Below, in pieces: positions 16,274-25,258 of a stretch of DNA of 64,000 nt. Positions within the stretch are counted from its first letter, which is position 1. Each line of letters opens with the position of its first letter. This DNA is from Streptomyces bluensis (GTDB lineage Bacteria > Actinomycetota > Actinomycetes > Streptomycetales > Streptomycetaceae): contig NZ_BMVM01000001.1 of NCBI RefSeq assembly GCF_014650715.1, positions 310,001 to 374,000 of the forward strand, in the 5' to 3' direction. Under the pieces are notes generated by a model that saw only the letters and a list, made by a program, of their open reading frames with translations, did no database searches and was not told where the DNA came from. Made by a program: the position numbers and the translations under genes.

Positions 16274-17035
16274 GTGAGCGAATCCCACCCGCCCCTCCCC
16301 TGGGACACCGCGCAGGCGGCCGACGCCTACCGTGACCGTGACATGAGACTCGCCCGCGAGCTGATCTTCCCGACGGTACTGCGGCGCCTCGGCCCCGCCG
16401 AGGGCACCGGCCAGGTCGTCCTCGACGTCGGCTGCGGCACGGGCGCCCTCGCCGTACACCTGGCCGAGACCCGCGGCTGCACCGTGCACGGCCTCGACCC
16501 GTCCTCCGCGATGCTCGGCATCGCCCGCGCCGACCGGCCCCACCTCCGCGTCGACTACCGGCTCTTCGACGGCAGGTCCCTGCACTGGATCGCGGACGAC
16601 GACGTCGACGCCGTCGTGTGCTGCCTGGTCTACTGCACCGACCCGGACGACCGCAGACTCGCGGACCTGACCCGCGAGATCCACCGGGTCCTGCGCCCCG
16701 GCGCGCCTTACGTCCTCGCGGATCTCAACCCCCAGGCGACCGGTGAGGCCTTCTCCACCCTCCGCTACGGCGAGCCGGGAACCGTCTACGCCGACGGGGA
16801 CACCGTCCCCACCACCCTGCGGCGGCTGAGCGGGACGACCGTCACCACGGCCTGCCACTACCGCTCCCTTTCCCGCTACGAAGCGCTCCTCGCACAGGCC
16901 GGTTTCGCCCCGCCGGACCTCGATCTGCCGCTGGCGCCCCAGCGCCACGGCAGCGGCACCCCGGAGCCCGCGGAGACTCGTGTCGCGCCGTACATGATCC
17001 TCACCACACGCGCGGGGAAGGGGTCCGGCCGGTAG
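16274..17035 (+). CDS. Class I SAM-dependent methyltransferase
   Basis: 253 residues. The SAM-binding motif I is VVLDVGCGTGALAVHLAE (about 47-64), followed by GLDPSSAML (acidic residue for the ribose) and later LRPGAPYVLADL (motif III region). The N-terminus WDTAQAADAYRDRD is typical of Methyltransf_11/25 proteins acting on small molecules. GTG 16274 follows a GGAGGG tract at about 9 bp. The substrate is unknown. It is transcribed alone and ends at a hairpin terminator. Confidence 0.9.
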   Translation: MSESHPPLPWDTAQAADAYRDRDMRLARELIFPTVLRRLGPAEGTGQVVLDVGCGTGALAVHLAETRGCTVHGLDPSSAMLGIARADRPHLRVDYRLFDGRSLHWIADDDVDAVVCCLVYCTDPDDRRLADLTREIHRVLRPGAPYVLADLNPQATGEAFSTLRYGEPGTVYADGDTVPTTLRRLSGTTVTTACHYRSLSRYEALLAQAGFAPPDLDLPLAPQRHGSGTPEPAETRVAPYMILTTRAGKGSGR

Positions 17036-17049
17036 GGGTTTGGTCGTAC

Positions 17050-17089
17050 GCCGCCTCGTGACGCACTGAAGCGTGCCTCGCGAGGCGGC
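17050..17089 (+). terminator. Terminator hairpin after the methyltransferase
   Basis: GCCGCCTCG (17050-17058) pairs perfectly with CGAGGCGGC (17081-17089); an inner ACGC/GCGT pair extends the stem. It is 15 bp after the stop. Confidence 0.75.
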
Positions 17090-17238
17090 CAAACGGATGG
17101 TCAGGTTCCGCTGCGCACATCTTGACGTCTTCACCGTCCCCGCCTTACAACAGTCTGCGTCCACATATCTAAACGCTGTTTCTCCTTGTGGACTTGACCC
17201 TTGGTCGGGCTTGTTACCTCGAACAGCGCGGAGGCCCA

Positions 17239-18807
17239 GTGGCGGGTTCAGGTGTGGTGCAGACTCACGCGTTCGTCCGCCGTAGAGGGCGGGCGGCGGG
17301 CGCGTTCACGTTCGTGGTCGTTCTTCTCGCCGTCTCCGGATGCTCGGTCGCCGGCGCCGACCCCATCGGCGAAGGCCCCGACACCCTGCGCATCGTGCTG
17401 CCCGAGGAGCCGCCGACCCTGGAACCCTGTGACGCCTCGCTCACCGCGACCGGACGGGTGACACGGGCCAACATCACGGAGGCCCTCACCGAACGCGATC
17501 CGTCCACAGGACGACTGGAACAGGCGCTGGCCACCCAGTGGACCCGCACCTCGCCCACTTCCTGGACCTTCACACTCCGCAAGGGCGTCACCTTCCATGA
17601 CGGTTCGCCCTTCACAGCCGAGGCTGCCGCGTTCTCGATCAAGCGAGCCACGGACTCCGACATCGAGTGCAACGTCGACGGGTACATCTTCACGGACACC
17701 GAAGTCACAGCAAAGGCCTTGAACGACACGACACTTGAGGTGTCGACGCGGAAGCCGGACCCGATCCTCCCGCTGCGCCTGTCCTTCGTCGAGATCGTGC
17801 CGACGAGTACGGATCCGGGAGCCCGGGTGCGCAAGCCGATCGGTACCGGGCCGTACCGGGTCGACGAGTGGAGCCAGGGCCGCTTCCTGCGGCTGAAGCG
17901 CTTTTCCGGGTACTGGGGTGAGGCCCCCGACTTCGCCGCCGCCAAGTACGTGTGGCGGGCGGAGGGCAGCGTGCGCGCGGCCATGGTCACCAACAACGAG
18001 GCGGATGTCGCGATCGGGCTCGCACCCGAGGACGGAGCGGGCGACCGGGCGGTCGAGTTCGTCACCAACGAGATCTCCTACCTCCGGATCGACGCCACCA
18101 AAGCACCCCTCGACGACATCCGTATCCGCCGCGCCATCAACTACGCCATCGACAGGGAAGGTCTGGTCACGGCCGTCTTCGCGGGCCGTCCGAGCGGGCA
18201 GCTCGTGTCGAAGGGCGTCACCGGGTACAACCCGCGTGTCCGGCCCTGGCCGTACGACCCCGACCGTGCCAGGAAGCTGGTCGCCGCCGCCCGCGCCGAC
18301 GGGGTCCCGACCGACACCGCCATCACCATCATCGGCCGCAACGGCATCTACCCCAAAGCCGCCGAGGCGATGGAAGTGGTGCAGGACGGCCTGCTCAAGG
18401 CCGGGCTGAACGTCAGGATCAAGATGCTCGACGTCAACGCCTGGCTGGAGTACCTGCTGCGCCCCTTCCCCCGGGGAACGGGCCCCACCCTCCTCCAGGC
18501 GCAACACGGCAACCAGGCGGGAGACGCCGCGTTCACGATGGGGCAGATCTACGGCAGCGAGGGCGCACAGAGCAGTTACGGCACCCGCGAACTCGACGCG
18601 TCGATCACGAAGGCCCAACTCGCCTCCGGCGACGCACGGCAGAAGGCGTTCGCGGACGCCTTCGCCCAGCAGAACGACGAGGTCGTACGGGATGCCGTGA
18701 TGGCCAACATGACCGGCATCCTCGCTCTCTCCCCGAACGTCCGTTACCGGCCGGACTCGGCGACCAATGACGAGATGCGGCTCGCCGACATGCGTCGCGC
18801 GGACTGA
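17239..18807 (+). CDS. Peptide/nickel-type ABC solute-binding lipoprotein (SBP family 5)
   Basis: About 522 residues. Lipoprotein signal with lipobox VSGC, then the SBP_bac_5 signatures: EPPTLEPCDASLTATGRV, ALATQWTRTSPTSWTFTLRKGVTFHDGSPF, PIGTGPYRVDEW and RRAINYAIDREGLV. It captures an oligopeptide, nickel chelate or related ligand outside the cell. GTG 17239 is preceded closely by GGAGG (4-bp spacing, tight); GTG 17254/17257 or an upstream start near 17188 are alternatives. It is the first gene of a four-gene importer operon. A possible promoter TTGACG-N18-TACAAC lies near 17123-17152. Confidence 0.92.
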   Translation: MAGSGVVQTHAFVRRRGRAAGAFTFVVVLLAVSGCSVAGADPIGEGPDTLRIVLPEEPPTLEPCDASLTATGRVTRANITEALTERDPSTGRLEQALATQWTRTSPTSWTFTLRKGVTFHDGSPFTAEAAAFSIKRATDSDIECNVDGYIFTDTEVTAKALNDTTLEVSTRKPDPILPLRLSFVEIVPTSTDPGARVRKPIGTGPYRVDEWSQGRFLRLKRFSGYWGEAPDFAAAKYVWRAEGSVRAAMVTNNEADVAIGLAPEDGAGDRAVEFVTNEISYLRIDATKAPLDDIRIRRAINYAIDREGLVTAVFAGRPSGQLVSKGVTGYNPRVRPWPYDPDRARKLVAAARADGVPTDTAITIIGRNGIYPKAAEAMEVVQDGLLKAGLNVRIKMLDVNAWLEYLLRPFPRGTGPTLLQAQHGNQAGDAAFTMGQIYGSEGAQSSYGTRELDASITKAQLASGDARQKAFADAFAQQNDEVVRDAVMANMTGILALSPNVRYRPDSATNDEMRLADMRRAD

Positions 18808-18822
18808 GGGAGGAGCGGACCG

Positions 18823-19749
18823 ATGTTCAGCATGCTGCGCCGCCGCGCGGTCTCCAGCGTCATTCCCCTGCTCGTCGTGGTCCTCGGGGTGTTCTTCCTG
18901 GCCCGCCTCACCGGAGACCCCGCCAACCTGTATCTCCCGCTCAGCGCCACACCCGAGATGAGGGCCGAGTTCGCCGCCCGCAACGGCTTCGACCAGCCGC
19001 TGATCACCCAGTTCGGCGACTACGTCGCCCAGGTCGCCCACCTCGACTTCGGCGAGTCGCTGCGCACCGCCCAGCCGGCCGGCGAGGCGGTGCTGCGGGC
19101 CTTCCCCGCCACCCTCCAACTGGCGGGGTGGACGATGCTGCTGGCCATCGTCGGTGCCGTGGTGATCGGGAGTCTGGCGGCGTACCGGCCCAACTCGGTG
19201 ACCGACCGGGTCGCGAGCTTCCTGTCGTCGACGGCCGCCAGCGTCCCCGACTTCTGGTTGGCCATCATGGGAGTGCTGGTCTTCGCGGTGACGCTGGGCT
19301 GGCTTCCCACCTCCGGCACGAGCGGCGCCGCCGCATGGGTCCTGCCGGTGGCCACCCTCCTCATCCGTCCGTTCGGAGTCCTGGTCCAAGTCGTGCGCGG
19401 CGCCATGGTCTCGGCGCTCTCCGCCCCCTACGTCAAGGTGGCACGCGCGAAGGGCGCCCGCGAGTCGCGGGTGGTCTTCGGGCACGCTCTGCGCAACGCC
19501 GCCGCGCCGGCGCTGACCGTCGCGGGGGACCTCGCCGTCGGGCTGGTCAACGGGGCGGTCGTCGTCGAGACCATCTTCGGCTGGCCCGGCATCGGCAAGC
19601 TCATGATCGACTCGGTTCTGCAACGGGACTTCGCGGTGCTGCAGGCCGCGGTACTGCTGACCGCTCTCGTGATCTTCGCGCTCAACATCCTGGTGGACGT
19701 CTGCCACGCGCTCCTCGACCCGCGTGTACGGCAACGGGCGGCTGCATGA
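18823..19749 (+). CDS. ABC transporter permease, DppB-type
   Basis: 308 residues, first permease of the peptide/nickel-type importer. N-terminal helix VIPLLVVVLGVFFLARLTGDPANL, a periplasmic loop with FDQPLITQFGDYV and LDFGESLRT, five further helices, and the ATPase-contact motif KVARAKGARESRVVFGHALRNAAAP. ATG 18823 has GGAGG about 8 bp upstream. It lies 15 bp after the binding-protein stop and overlaps the next gene (ATGA). Confidence 0.94.
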   Translation: MFSMLRRRAVSSVIPLLVVVLGVFFLARLTGDPANLYLPLSATPEMRAEFAARNGFDQPLITQFGDYVAQVAHLDFGESLRTAQPAGEAVLRAFPATLQLAGWTMLLAIVGAVVIGSLAAYRPNSVTDRVASFLSSTAASVPDFWLAIMGVLVFAVTLGWLPTSGTSGAAAWVLPVATLLIRPFGVLVQVVRGAMVSALSAPYVKVARAKGARESRVVFGHALRNAAAPALTVAGDLAVGLVNGAVVVETIFGWPGIGKLMIDSVLQRDFAVLQAAVLLTALVIFALNILVDVCHALLDPRVRQRAAA

Positions 19750-21824
19750 GTCAAGGAAGTGACATGCCCCAGACCGACATGTCAGTGAAAGCCACGTCCC
19801 AGAAGGTCACCTCCGAGAAGGTCACGCGGCGCAGGTGGCCCGCTCTGCTCCTCCAGGACCGGCTCGCCTTCGCGGCGGCCCTGGTCCTGGTCGCCGTGGC
19901 GGTGTGCGCCGTGCTGGGACCTCTCCTCATCGGGGACCTGGCCACACGTCAGAACCTGCGTGATCCGGGCCGTCCGCCCTTCAGTCTGGACCACGGCTGG
20001 GCCTTCGTCCTCGGCAGTGACTCCCTGGGCCGTCCCGTGGCCGCCCGGCTGATAGCGGCGGCCGGTACCACTCTGTCCGTGGCGGTGCCCGCAGTGCTGT
20101 GCTCACTCGCGGTCGGCTCGGTCTGGGGCATGTGGGCGGGTTACCACGGCGGATGGCGCGAGAACGTGTCCCTGCGGATCGCCGACGTGATCCTCAGCTT
20201 CCCCTCCCTCCTGCTGGCCGTGGTCGTGCTGTACGTCTTCTCGCCGAGCGCCGTCGGCATCGTCCTGGTTCTCGCCATCGCCCGGATCCCGGTGTATCTG
20301 CGCACCGCACGGGCCGAGTCCGCCGAACTGCGCAGCCGGCTGTTCATGGACGCGGCCCGCACCTTCGGCACGAGCAGCTGGGCGAGCATCCGACGCCATG
20401 TCGCACCAACGGTCCTGCCCACCCTGCTCACCGTCGCCGCCCTCGACTTCTGCTTCGTGATGCTCACGGAGTCGTCGCTGAGTTTCCTGGGAATCGGCAT
20501 CCAGCCGCCCGATGTGAGCTGGGGCCTGATGGTGGCTCAGGGGCGGCAGGAGTTGCAGAGCGCGTGGTGGATCGCGGTCTTCCCCGGGCTCGCCATCGTC
20601 GTCACAACCGTGTCGGCGACGATTCTCGCTGCCTGGGCCCGGCTCTCGACCGACCCGGGGCAGCGGTGGCGGCAGGGCCTTCGACGGGCGCCCCGGCGGT
20701 CCCCCGGAGCCACGGCGCAGACCGCCGTCGAGCCGAACCCGGGGTCGGCGGGAAGCGGGGCCGGGCGGGCACTGCCGAGCCCGGCCGTGTCCTCCTCGTC
20801 CCCCTCGTCCTCCGCCTCCTCCGCCTCCTCCGCCTCGTCCTCCTCACCGACCGGCACCCTGGTCGTGGACGGACTGTCGGTCGACGTCCGTACCCCGGCA
20901 GGGCCCGTCGCCGTCGTACGCGGCGTGAGTTTCGCCGTGCGCTCGGGTGAGACCCTGGCCCTGCTGGGCGAGTCCGGATGCGGGAAGAGCATGACCGCTC
21001 ATGCCGTCGCGGGCCTGCTCGATCCGGCCGCCGAAGTCGGCGCAGGGCGCGCGTGGCTGGACGGCGAGGACGTGCTCGCGCTCGGGCCGCGGGCCAGGCG
21101 CAGGCTCGCGGGGCCCGGCCTGAGCATCGTGTTCCAGGACGCTCTCAGCGCGCTCAACCCGGTCCTCACCGTCGGGACGCAGCTCGCGGAACCGTTCCGT
21201 ATCCACGAGAGGATGTCCAGGCGTGCCGCGCGGGCGAAGGCGGTCGAGCTGATGGAGCGTGTCGGCATTCCGGAGGCGCGCTCCCGCGCGGGCGCCTACC
21301 CGCATCAGTTCTCCGGGGGTATGCGCCAGCGGCTGCTGATCGCGATGGCGGTCGCGCTGCGGCCGAAGGTGCTGCTCGCCGACGAACCCACGACGGCACT
21401 GGACGTCACCGTGCAGGCCCAGATCATGGATCTCCTCGCCGAACTGCGGAGCGAGCAGCGGATGGCTCTGGTCCTCATCACCCACGACCTCGGGCTGGTC
21501 GCCGAGCACGCGGACCGGGTCGCCGTGATGTACGCGGGTACGGTCGTGGAGACCGGAACGGTGGCCGACGTGTTCAGCAGGCCCCACCACCCGTACACCC
21601 GGGGGTTGTTGGGGTCGGTACCGGCCGAGCAGCACAAGGGCTCGCGTCTCGACTCCATCCCCGGAAGCCCGCCCGACCCGCGCTCCGTGCCCACCGGTTG
21701 TGCCTTCCGTACGCGCTGTCCGTTGGCCCGCGAGGTGTGCGCCACTCACCGGCCGCCACTGGCCGGAACCGGGACCGACCGCGCGGCCGCCTGCCACTTC
21801 GGGAAGGAGCTCGCCGATGCCTGA
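19746..21824 (+). CDS. DppC-DppD fusion: ABC permease joined to ATP-binding protein
   Basis: 692 residues in one uninterrupted frame. Residues about 30-310 are the second permease (N-terminal helix [23 protein letters not shown]; contact loop [24 protein letters not shown]). A Ser/Ala-rich linker (about 340-375) follows, then a full OppD-type ATPase: Walker [12 protein letters not shown]-loop [11 protein letters not shown], signature [10 protein letters not shown], Walker [14 protein letters not shown]-loop THDLGL, and a C-terminal Cys-containing oligopeptide-ATPase tail ([14 protein letters not shown]). Normally these are two genes; the fusion recurs in actinomycetes. The start overlaps the upstream stop, and the stop overlaps the next gene by 8 bp. 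Confidence 0.93.
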   Translation: MSQGSDMPQTDMSVKATSQKVTSEKVTRRRWPALLLQDRLAFAAALVLVAVAVCAVLGPLLIGDLATRQNLRDPGRPPFSLDHGWAFVLGSDSLGRPVAARLIAAAGTTLSVAVPAVLCSLAVGSVWGMWAGYHGGWRENVSLRIADVILSFPSLLLAVVVLYVFSPSAVGIVLVLAIARIPVYLRTARAESAELRSRLFMDAARTFGTSSWASIRRHVAPTVLPTLLTVAALDFCFVMLTESSLSFLGIGIQPPDVSWGLMVAQGRQELQSAWWIAVFPGLAIVVTTVSATILAAWARLSTDPGQRWRQGLRRAPRRSPGATAQTAVEPNPGSAGSGAGRALPSPAVSSSSPSSSASSASSASSSSPTGTLVVDGLSVDVRTPAGPVAVVRGVSFAVRSGETLALLGESGCGKSMTAHAVAGLLDPAAEVGAGRAWLDGEDVLALGPRARRRLAGPGLSIVFQDALSALNPVLTVGTQLAEPFRIHERMSRRAARAKAVELMERVGIPEARSRAGAYPHQFSGGMRQRLLIAMAVALRPKVLLADEPTTALDVTVQAQIMDLLAELRSEQRMALVLITHDLGLVAEHADRVAVMYAGTVVETGTVADVFSRPHHPYTRGLLGSVPAEQHKGSRLDSIPGSPPDPRSVPTGCAFRTRCPLAREVCATHRPPLAGTGTDRAAACHFGKELADA
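20811..20837 (+). repeat. 9-bp repeats encoding the Ser/Ala linker
   Basis: Three head-to-tail copies of TCCGCCTCC (the last with a terminal G) encode Ser-Ala-Ser units in the hinge between the permease and ATPase parts of the fusion. Confidence 0.85.
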
Positions 21825-22848
21825 GCCCGGAACACTGCTGGAGGCCACGGGCCTGGCCAAGAGCTTCGCGGTACCGCGCACCGCGAAGGGCAGCACCAGG
21901 CTGCGCGCGGTGGACGGTGTGGATCTGCGCCTGGGCCGCGGGGAGACCCTCGGCCTGGTCGGCGAGTCCGGCTGCGGCAAGTCCACACTGGCCAGGATGC
22001 TGCTGATGCTGGAACGTCCCGACGAGGGCACCATGCGTTTCGAGGGGGTCGACCCGTTCACCTTGTCGGGCGCGGAACTGCTCGCGTGGCGCCGCAAGGT
22101 GCAGATGGTCTTCCAGGACCCGTTCGGCTCGCTCAACCCCCGGCTGTGTGCGGCGGATCTGATCAGCGAGCCCTGGCTCACCCACCGGGGACTCGTACCC
22201 GCCCCGAAGCGGGCGACGCGCGTGCGTGAACTGCTGGAGATGGTGGGGCTGCGCGCCTCCGACGCGCACCGCTATCCGCAGGAGTTCTCCGGAGGGCAGC
22301 GGCAGCGCATCGGGATCGCCCGCGCCCTGGCGCTGGAGCCGGAGGTCATCGTCTGCGACGAGCCCGTCTCGGCGCTGGATCTGTCCGTGCAGGCCCAGGT
22401 CCTCAATCTGTTGTGCGATCTGCGGGACGAGCTGGGCCTGTCGTACGTGTTCATCTCGCACGACCTGTCCGTGGTGCGGCACGTGGCCGACCGCGTTGCC
22501 GTGATGTACCTGGGCAGAATCGTCGAGTCGGGCCCGGCCGAGGAGGTCTTCGACCGGCCGGACCACCCGTACACCGCCGCCCTCCTGTCGGCGGCCCCCA
22601 CGCTGACCGCCAGGGGCGCCCCGAAGCGGGAACGTATCGTGCTCACCGGCGAGATCCCCTCACCGGCCGACCCGCCGTCCGGGTGCCGCTTCCGGACCCG
22701 TTGCTGGCGTGCGCGGGACGTGTGCGCCGACACCGTCCCCGTAGCCCCGCCCGGGGCGCCGGCCCGCACAGCGGCATGTCACTTCCCGTTGGCGGGGACA
22801 CCGGCGGTCACGGGAAGCCGGCCGGAGGGACGGAGTGGTTCCCTCTGA
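21817..22848 (+). CDS. ABC transporter ATP-binding protein, DppF/OppF-type
   Basis: 343 residues, second ATPase of the importer. Walker [12 protein letters not shown]-loop FQDPFGSLNPR, signature FSGGQRQRIGIARAL, Walker B VIVCDEPVSALD, H-loop SHDLSV, and the oligopeptide-ATPase C-terminal domain with GCRFRTRCWRARDVC that may carry an iron-sulfur cluster. ATG 21817 has GGAAGGAG at 7 bp and overlaps the preceding gene by 8 bp. It pairs with the ATPase half of the fused protein at 19746 as a heterodimer. Confidence 0.95.
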   Translation: MPEPGTLLEATGLAKSFAVPRTAKGSTRLRAVDGVDLRLGRGETLGLVGESGCGKSTLARMLLMLERPDEGTMRFEGVDPFTLSGAELLAWRRKVQMVFQDPFGSLNPRLCAADLISEPWLTHRGLVPAPKRATRVRELLEMVGLRASDAHRYPQEFSGGQRQRIGIARALALEPEVIVCDEPVSALDLSVQAQVLNLLCDLRDELGLSYVFISHDLSVVRHVADRVAVMYLGRIVESGPAEEVFDRPDHPYTAALLSAAPTLTARGAPKRERIVLTGEIPSPADPPSGCRFRTRCWRARDVCADTVPVAPPGAPARTAACHFPLAGTPAVTGSRPEGRSGSL

Positions 22849-22884
22849 CGGGATCGCCGCTGTGAGGCGCGGAGAACCGTCGGC

Positions 22885-22915
22885 GTGCCCGGGAGCGGAT
22901 GCCGCCCCCGGGCAC
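22885..22915. terminator. Bidirectional terminator
   Basis: Stem GTGCCCGGGAGCGG / CCGCCCCCGGGCAC (13 of 14 paired) with a 3-nt loop, between the converging ABC operon and the HExxH protein gene. Confidence 0.85.
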
Positions 22916-22925
22916 AGCCTTGGGG

Positions 22926-23564
22926 TCACAAACCGTCACGCACCATGGCGGCGACGATGTGGACGTGGCGATCGGCCGCCGTGTTCGAAAACTCGTTGTC
23001 GTAGTTCAGGCCGTAGGGCCAGAAGTGTCCCCCGCCGGTGGAGATCGTGGCGCCCGAACCGTCGTACTGCTTGACGAGTGCCGTGGCCTGCGGACCGGTC
23101 CAGGTACCGCTGCCGCCGAGACGGGACCAGCCCGAACTCGTGCCGACGCCGATGGTGTGGGCGATCTCGTGGAGAGCGGTCCTCTCGGTCATGTAGCTGC
23201 GGTTGCCGAAGCGGATGGTTCCGTTGATGTTGCCGTCAGCGGTGGGAACGCTCGGGTCGTAGCGGACGGTGATGCTTTTGCCCAGATCGCTGAGGTTGTT
23301 GTAGCGGGCCACCGCGGCGTTCATGGCCGCCGTGATGAGGTTGTAGGCCGTCTGCTGGTCCTGGGTGGGGTTGCTCGCCCGTTCGAGCGTCCAGGTGATG
23401 GTGGCCGCTGCCACCTGTTCCTGGGATGGCGGTGCGGTCTGCGGGGTGGCCTGTGCGACGCCCGGCCCGGCCAGCACGGCGGCTGCCAGCGCGGCCACGA
23501 CCGCCCTGTTGCGCCAGGGTATGGTCCTTCGCTCAGTGGGGTTCGGCGCCCGTCGTGGACTCAT
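22926..23564 (-). CDS. Secreted zinc metalloprotease-like protein (HExxH)
   Basis: 212 residues. The signal peptide AVVAALAAAVLAGPGVAQA leads into a mature domain with ITWTLERASNPTQDQQTAYNLI and the zinc motif HEIAHTIGVG (HExxH, followed by Gly-Val-Gly as in metzincin-like enzymes), then GGGHFWPYGLNYDNEF and DRHVHIVAAMVRDG. The later histidines could supply the third zinc ligand. Proteins of this type are often annotated only as secreted or ricin-associated. ATG 23564 has AGGAGG about 8 bp upstream. Proteolytic activity is inferred, not certain. Confidence 0.78.
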   Translation of the reverse strand: MSPRRAPNPTERRTIPWRNRAVVAALAAAVLAGPGVAQATPQTAPPSQEQVAAATITWTLERASNPTQDQQTAYNLITAAMNAAVARYNNLSDLGKSITVRYDPSVPTADGNINGTIRFGNRSYMTERTALHEIAHTIGVGTSSGWSRLGGSGTWTGPQATALVKQYDGSGATISTGGGHFWPYGLNYDNEFSNTAADRHVHIVAAMVRDGL

Positions 23565-23982
23565 TGAGGGGTTCCTCCTGTGGGGGGGTGGGCCTTGGCG
23601 GGAATTCAGGACCGCATTTCGCCACTTACCTGTTTCGGAACGTGAGTAGCCCGTGGAAGCGGAAAAGCTTTGAGTGGTGCGGCACGCACTGTTCGAGATA
23701 TGGAACGGGTGCGGCACCGGTAAGGGACAAAGGGTGCGCGCTTTCCGGATTCCGTGACAGTGCGGAGCTCCAGGCAAGTATCCAGCCGCGAAGTGTGGAG
23801 TCAAGAGGCGGTACGCGAACAACTCCCCACCGGACACGGGCATTTCACTGCCCGGAGCTCATAAGCCCCGGGCGCCGTCGAGTCCCGCTTCCCGCTGGAC
23901 GCGCCATCAGTGCGCTCGGCGACCACGACTCCCGGCGAGCCGCTCCACAACCTCTCGTACCGACGCGGGCCGCGCAACACCC

Positions 23983-24012
23983 TTGACACGATCACCGGAA
24001 CGAGCCGATAGT
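23983..24012 (+). promoter_or_regulatory. Predicted sigma-70-type promoter of the sugar-binding protein gene
   Basis: TTGACA at 23983-23988 and GATAGT at 24007-24012 with an 18-bp spacer, 92 bp upstream of ATG 24104 and directly in front of the palindromic operator. Confidence 0.6.
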
Positions 24013-24020
24013 ACCAGGAC

Positions 24021-24034
24021 TTAAAGCGCTTTAA
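24021..24034. promoter_or_regulatory. LacI-family operator palindrome
   Basis: Perfect 14-bp palindrome TTAAAGCGCTTTAA with the central CG typical of LacI/CcpA-type operators. It lies 8 bp after the predicted -10 box, where a bound repressor would block transcription. No LacI gene adjoins it, so the regulator is encoded elsewhere. Confidence 0.75.
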
Positions 24035-24103
24035 ACCGTCCCGTCGCCCCGATCCCTCTTCCCGCCACATCCCCTTTCAGTTGCACAGTGAGGTGCACGA
24101 ACG

Positions 24104-25123
24104 ATGAACCACACACCCCTGCTCCGCGCCCGCGGAATCGCCTCCGTCACGGCCGTGGCCACCGCAGCCGCGCTCACCCTCGTGGGCTGTTCCAGTAACT
24201 CCGGCGGCAAGAAGTCCGAAGAGGGCGGGACCGTGGCGTCGGCCGGAAAGGCCAGTACTCCGCGGATGACCATCGCGATGGTCACCCACGCCCCGGCCGG
24301 TGACACCTTCTGGGACATCATCCGCAAGGGCGCCGAGGCGGCCGCGGCCAAGGACAACGTCAAGCTCATCTACTCCAGCGACGAGAGCGCCGCCAACCAG
24401 GCGAACCTGGTGCAGAACGCGATCGATCAGAAGGTCGACGGCATTGCGGTCACCCTGGCCAAGCCGGACGCCATGAAGAACGCCGTGGCCAAGGCGGAGA
24501 AGGCAGGCATCCCCGTGGTCGGCCTCAATTCCGGCATGGACCAGTGGAAGGAACAGGGCATGCTGGAGTTCTTCGGGCAGGACGAGTCCGTCGCCGGCCA
24601 GGCCTTCGGCAAGAAACTCAACGAGACGGGCGCCAAGCACGCCATCTGTGTCGTCCAGGTCCAGGGACACGTCGGCCTGGAGCAGCGCTGCGCGGGCGTG
24701 AAGAAGACGTTCGAGGGCAGGACGGAGAACCTCTACGTCAACGGCACGGACATGCCCTCGGTGAAGTCGACGATCACGGCGAAGCTCAAGCAGGACTCGT
24801 CCATCGACCAGGTGGTCACGCTGGGTGCCCCGTTCTCGCTGACCGCCGTGCAGTCGCTGTCCGACGCGGGCAGCAAGGCCAAGGTGGCCACGTTCGACCT
24901 GAACAAGGACCTCGTCGGCGCGATCAAGGACGGCGACATCGAGTTCGCGGTCGACCAGCAGCCCTACCTACAGGGTTACCTCGCGGTCGACGCGCTGTGG
25001 CTGTACAGGAACAACGGCAACTACATGGGCGGCGGCGAGGCTCCGGTGCTGACCGGTCCGGCTTTCGTGGACAAGTCCAACGTCGAGACGGTCGCCGAGT
25101 TCGCCGCGAAGGGCACTCGGTGA
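24104..25123 (+). CDS. Sugar-binding lipoprotein, type 1 periplasmic-binding fold (RbsB-like)
   Basis: 339 residues. Lipobox LVGC at about residue 28, then a ribose/inositol-type binding fold: MTIAMVTHAPAGDTFWDIIRKGAE, QNAIDQKVDGIAVTLAKPD, AGIPVVGLNSG, and a C-terminal DIEFAVDQQPYLQGYLAVDALWL. CUT2-type systems normally have an RbsA-like ATPase and RbsC-like permease next; here they are absent and the next gene is a sugar isomerase. A promoter and LacI-type operator lie upstream. The substrate is probably a cyclitol or rare sugar handled by the isomerases and dehydrogenase downstream (inference). Confidence 0.92.
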   Translation: MNHTPLLRARGIASVTAVATAAALTLVGCSSNSGGKKSEEGGTVASAGKASTPRMTIAMVTHAPAGDTFWDIIRKGAEAAAAKDNVKLIYSSDESAANQANLVQNAIDQKVDGIAVTLAKPDAMKNAVAKAEKAGIPVVGLNSGMDQWKEQGMLEFFGQDESVAGQAFGKKLNETGAKHAICVVQVQGHVGLEQRCAGVKKTFEGRTENLYVNGTDMPSVKSTITAKLKQDSSIDQVVTLGAPFSLTAVQSLSDAGSKAKVATFDLNKDLVGAIKDGDIEFAVDQQPYLQGYLAVDALWLYRNNGNYMGGGEAPVLTGPAFVDKSNVETVAEFAAKGTR

Positions 25124-25149
25124 CGAGCGCGCCCCGCCAGGCCGCGTCG
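25120..25149 (+). pseudogene. Possible 5' remnant of a deleted permease gene
   Basis: A GTG overlapping the binding-protein stop (GTGA) opens a frame reading Val-Thr-Ser-Ala-Pro-Arg-Gln-Ala-Ala, like the hydrophilic N-terminus expected of the missing permease, but no membrane helix follows and composition soon becomes non-protein-like. It may be the scar of a deletion that removed permease and ATPase genes. Alternatively it is chance coding. Confidence 0.25.
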
Positions 25150-25258
25150 GCGTGGAATCACCGCCGGCCTCCGGCTCAAGCGAACCGCCAGGCGGATACG
25201 GCGCGTTGTCCATCGCTCTCCCCACACTCCCCCATGACTCGCCGGAAGGCACTCACTT

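Larger units (their letters stand above)
23565..24103. other. Divergent promoter region between HExxH protein and sugar-binding protein
   Basis: 539 bp with no credible gene. It contains the promoter and LacI-type operator for the 24104 gene (23983-24034), an AAAGCTTT palindrome near 23664 on the protease side, and two copies of GGTGCGGCAC (23676-23685 and 23708-23717, 32 bp apart) that could bind a regulator. Confidence 0.6.

Noticed and set aside
17248..19734. 828-codon open frame on the reverse strand opposite the peptide ABC genes
   Set aside because: His/Asp/Arg-rich composition without domains, antisense to clear binding-protein and permease genes; a GC-bias shadow.
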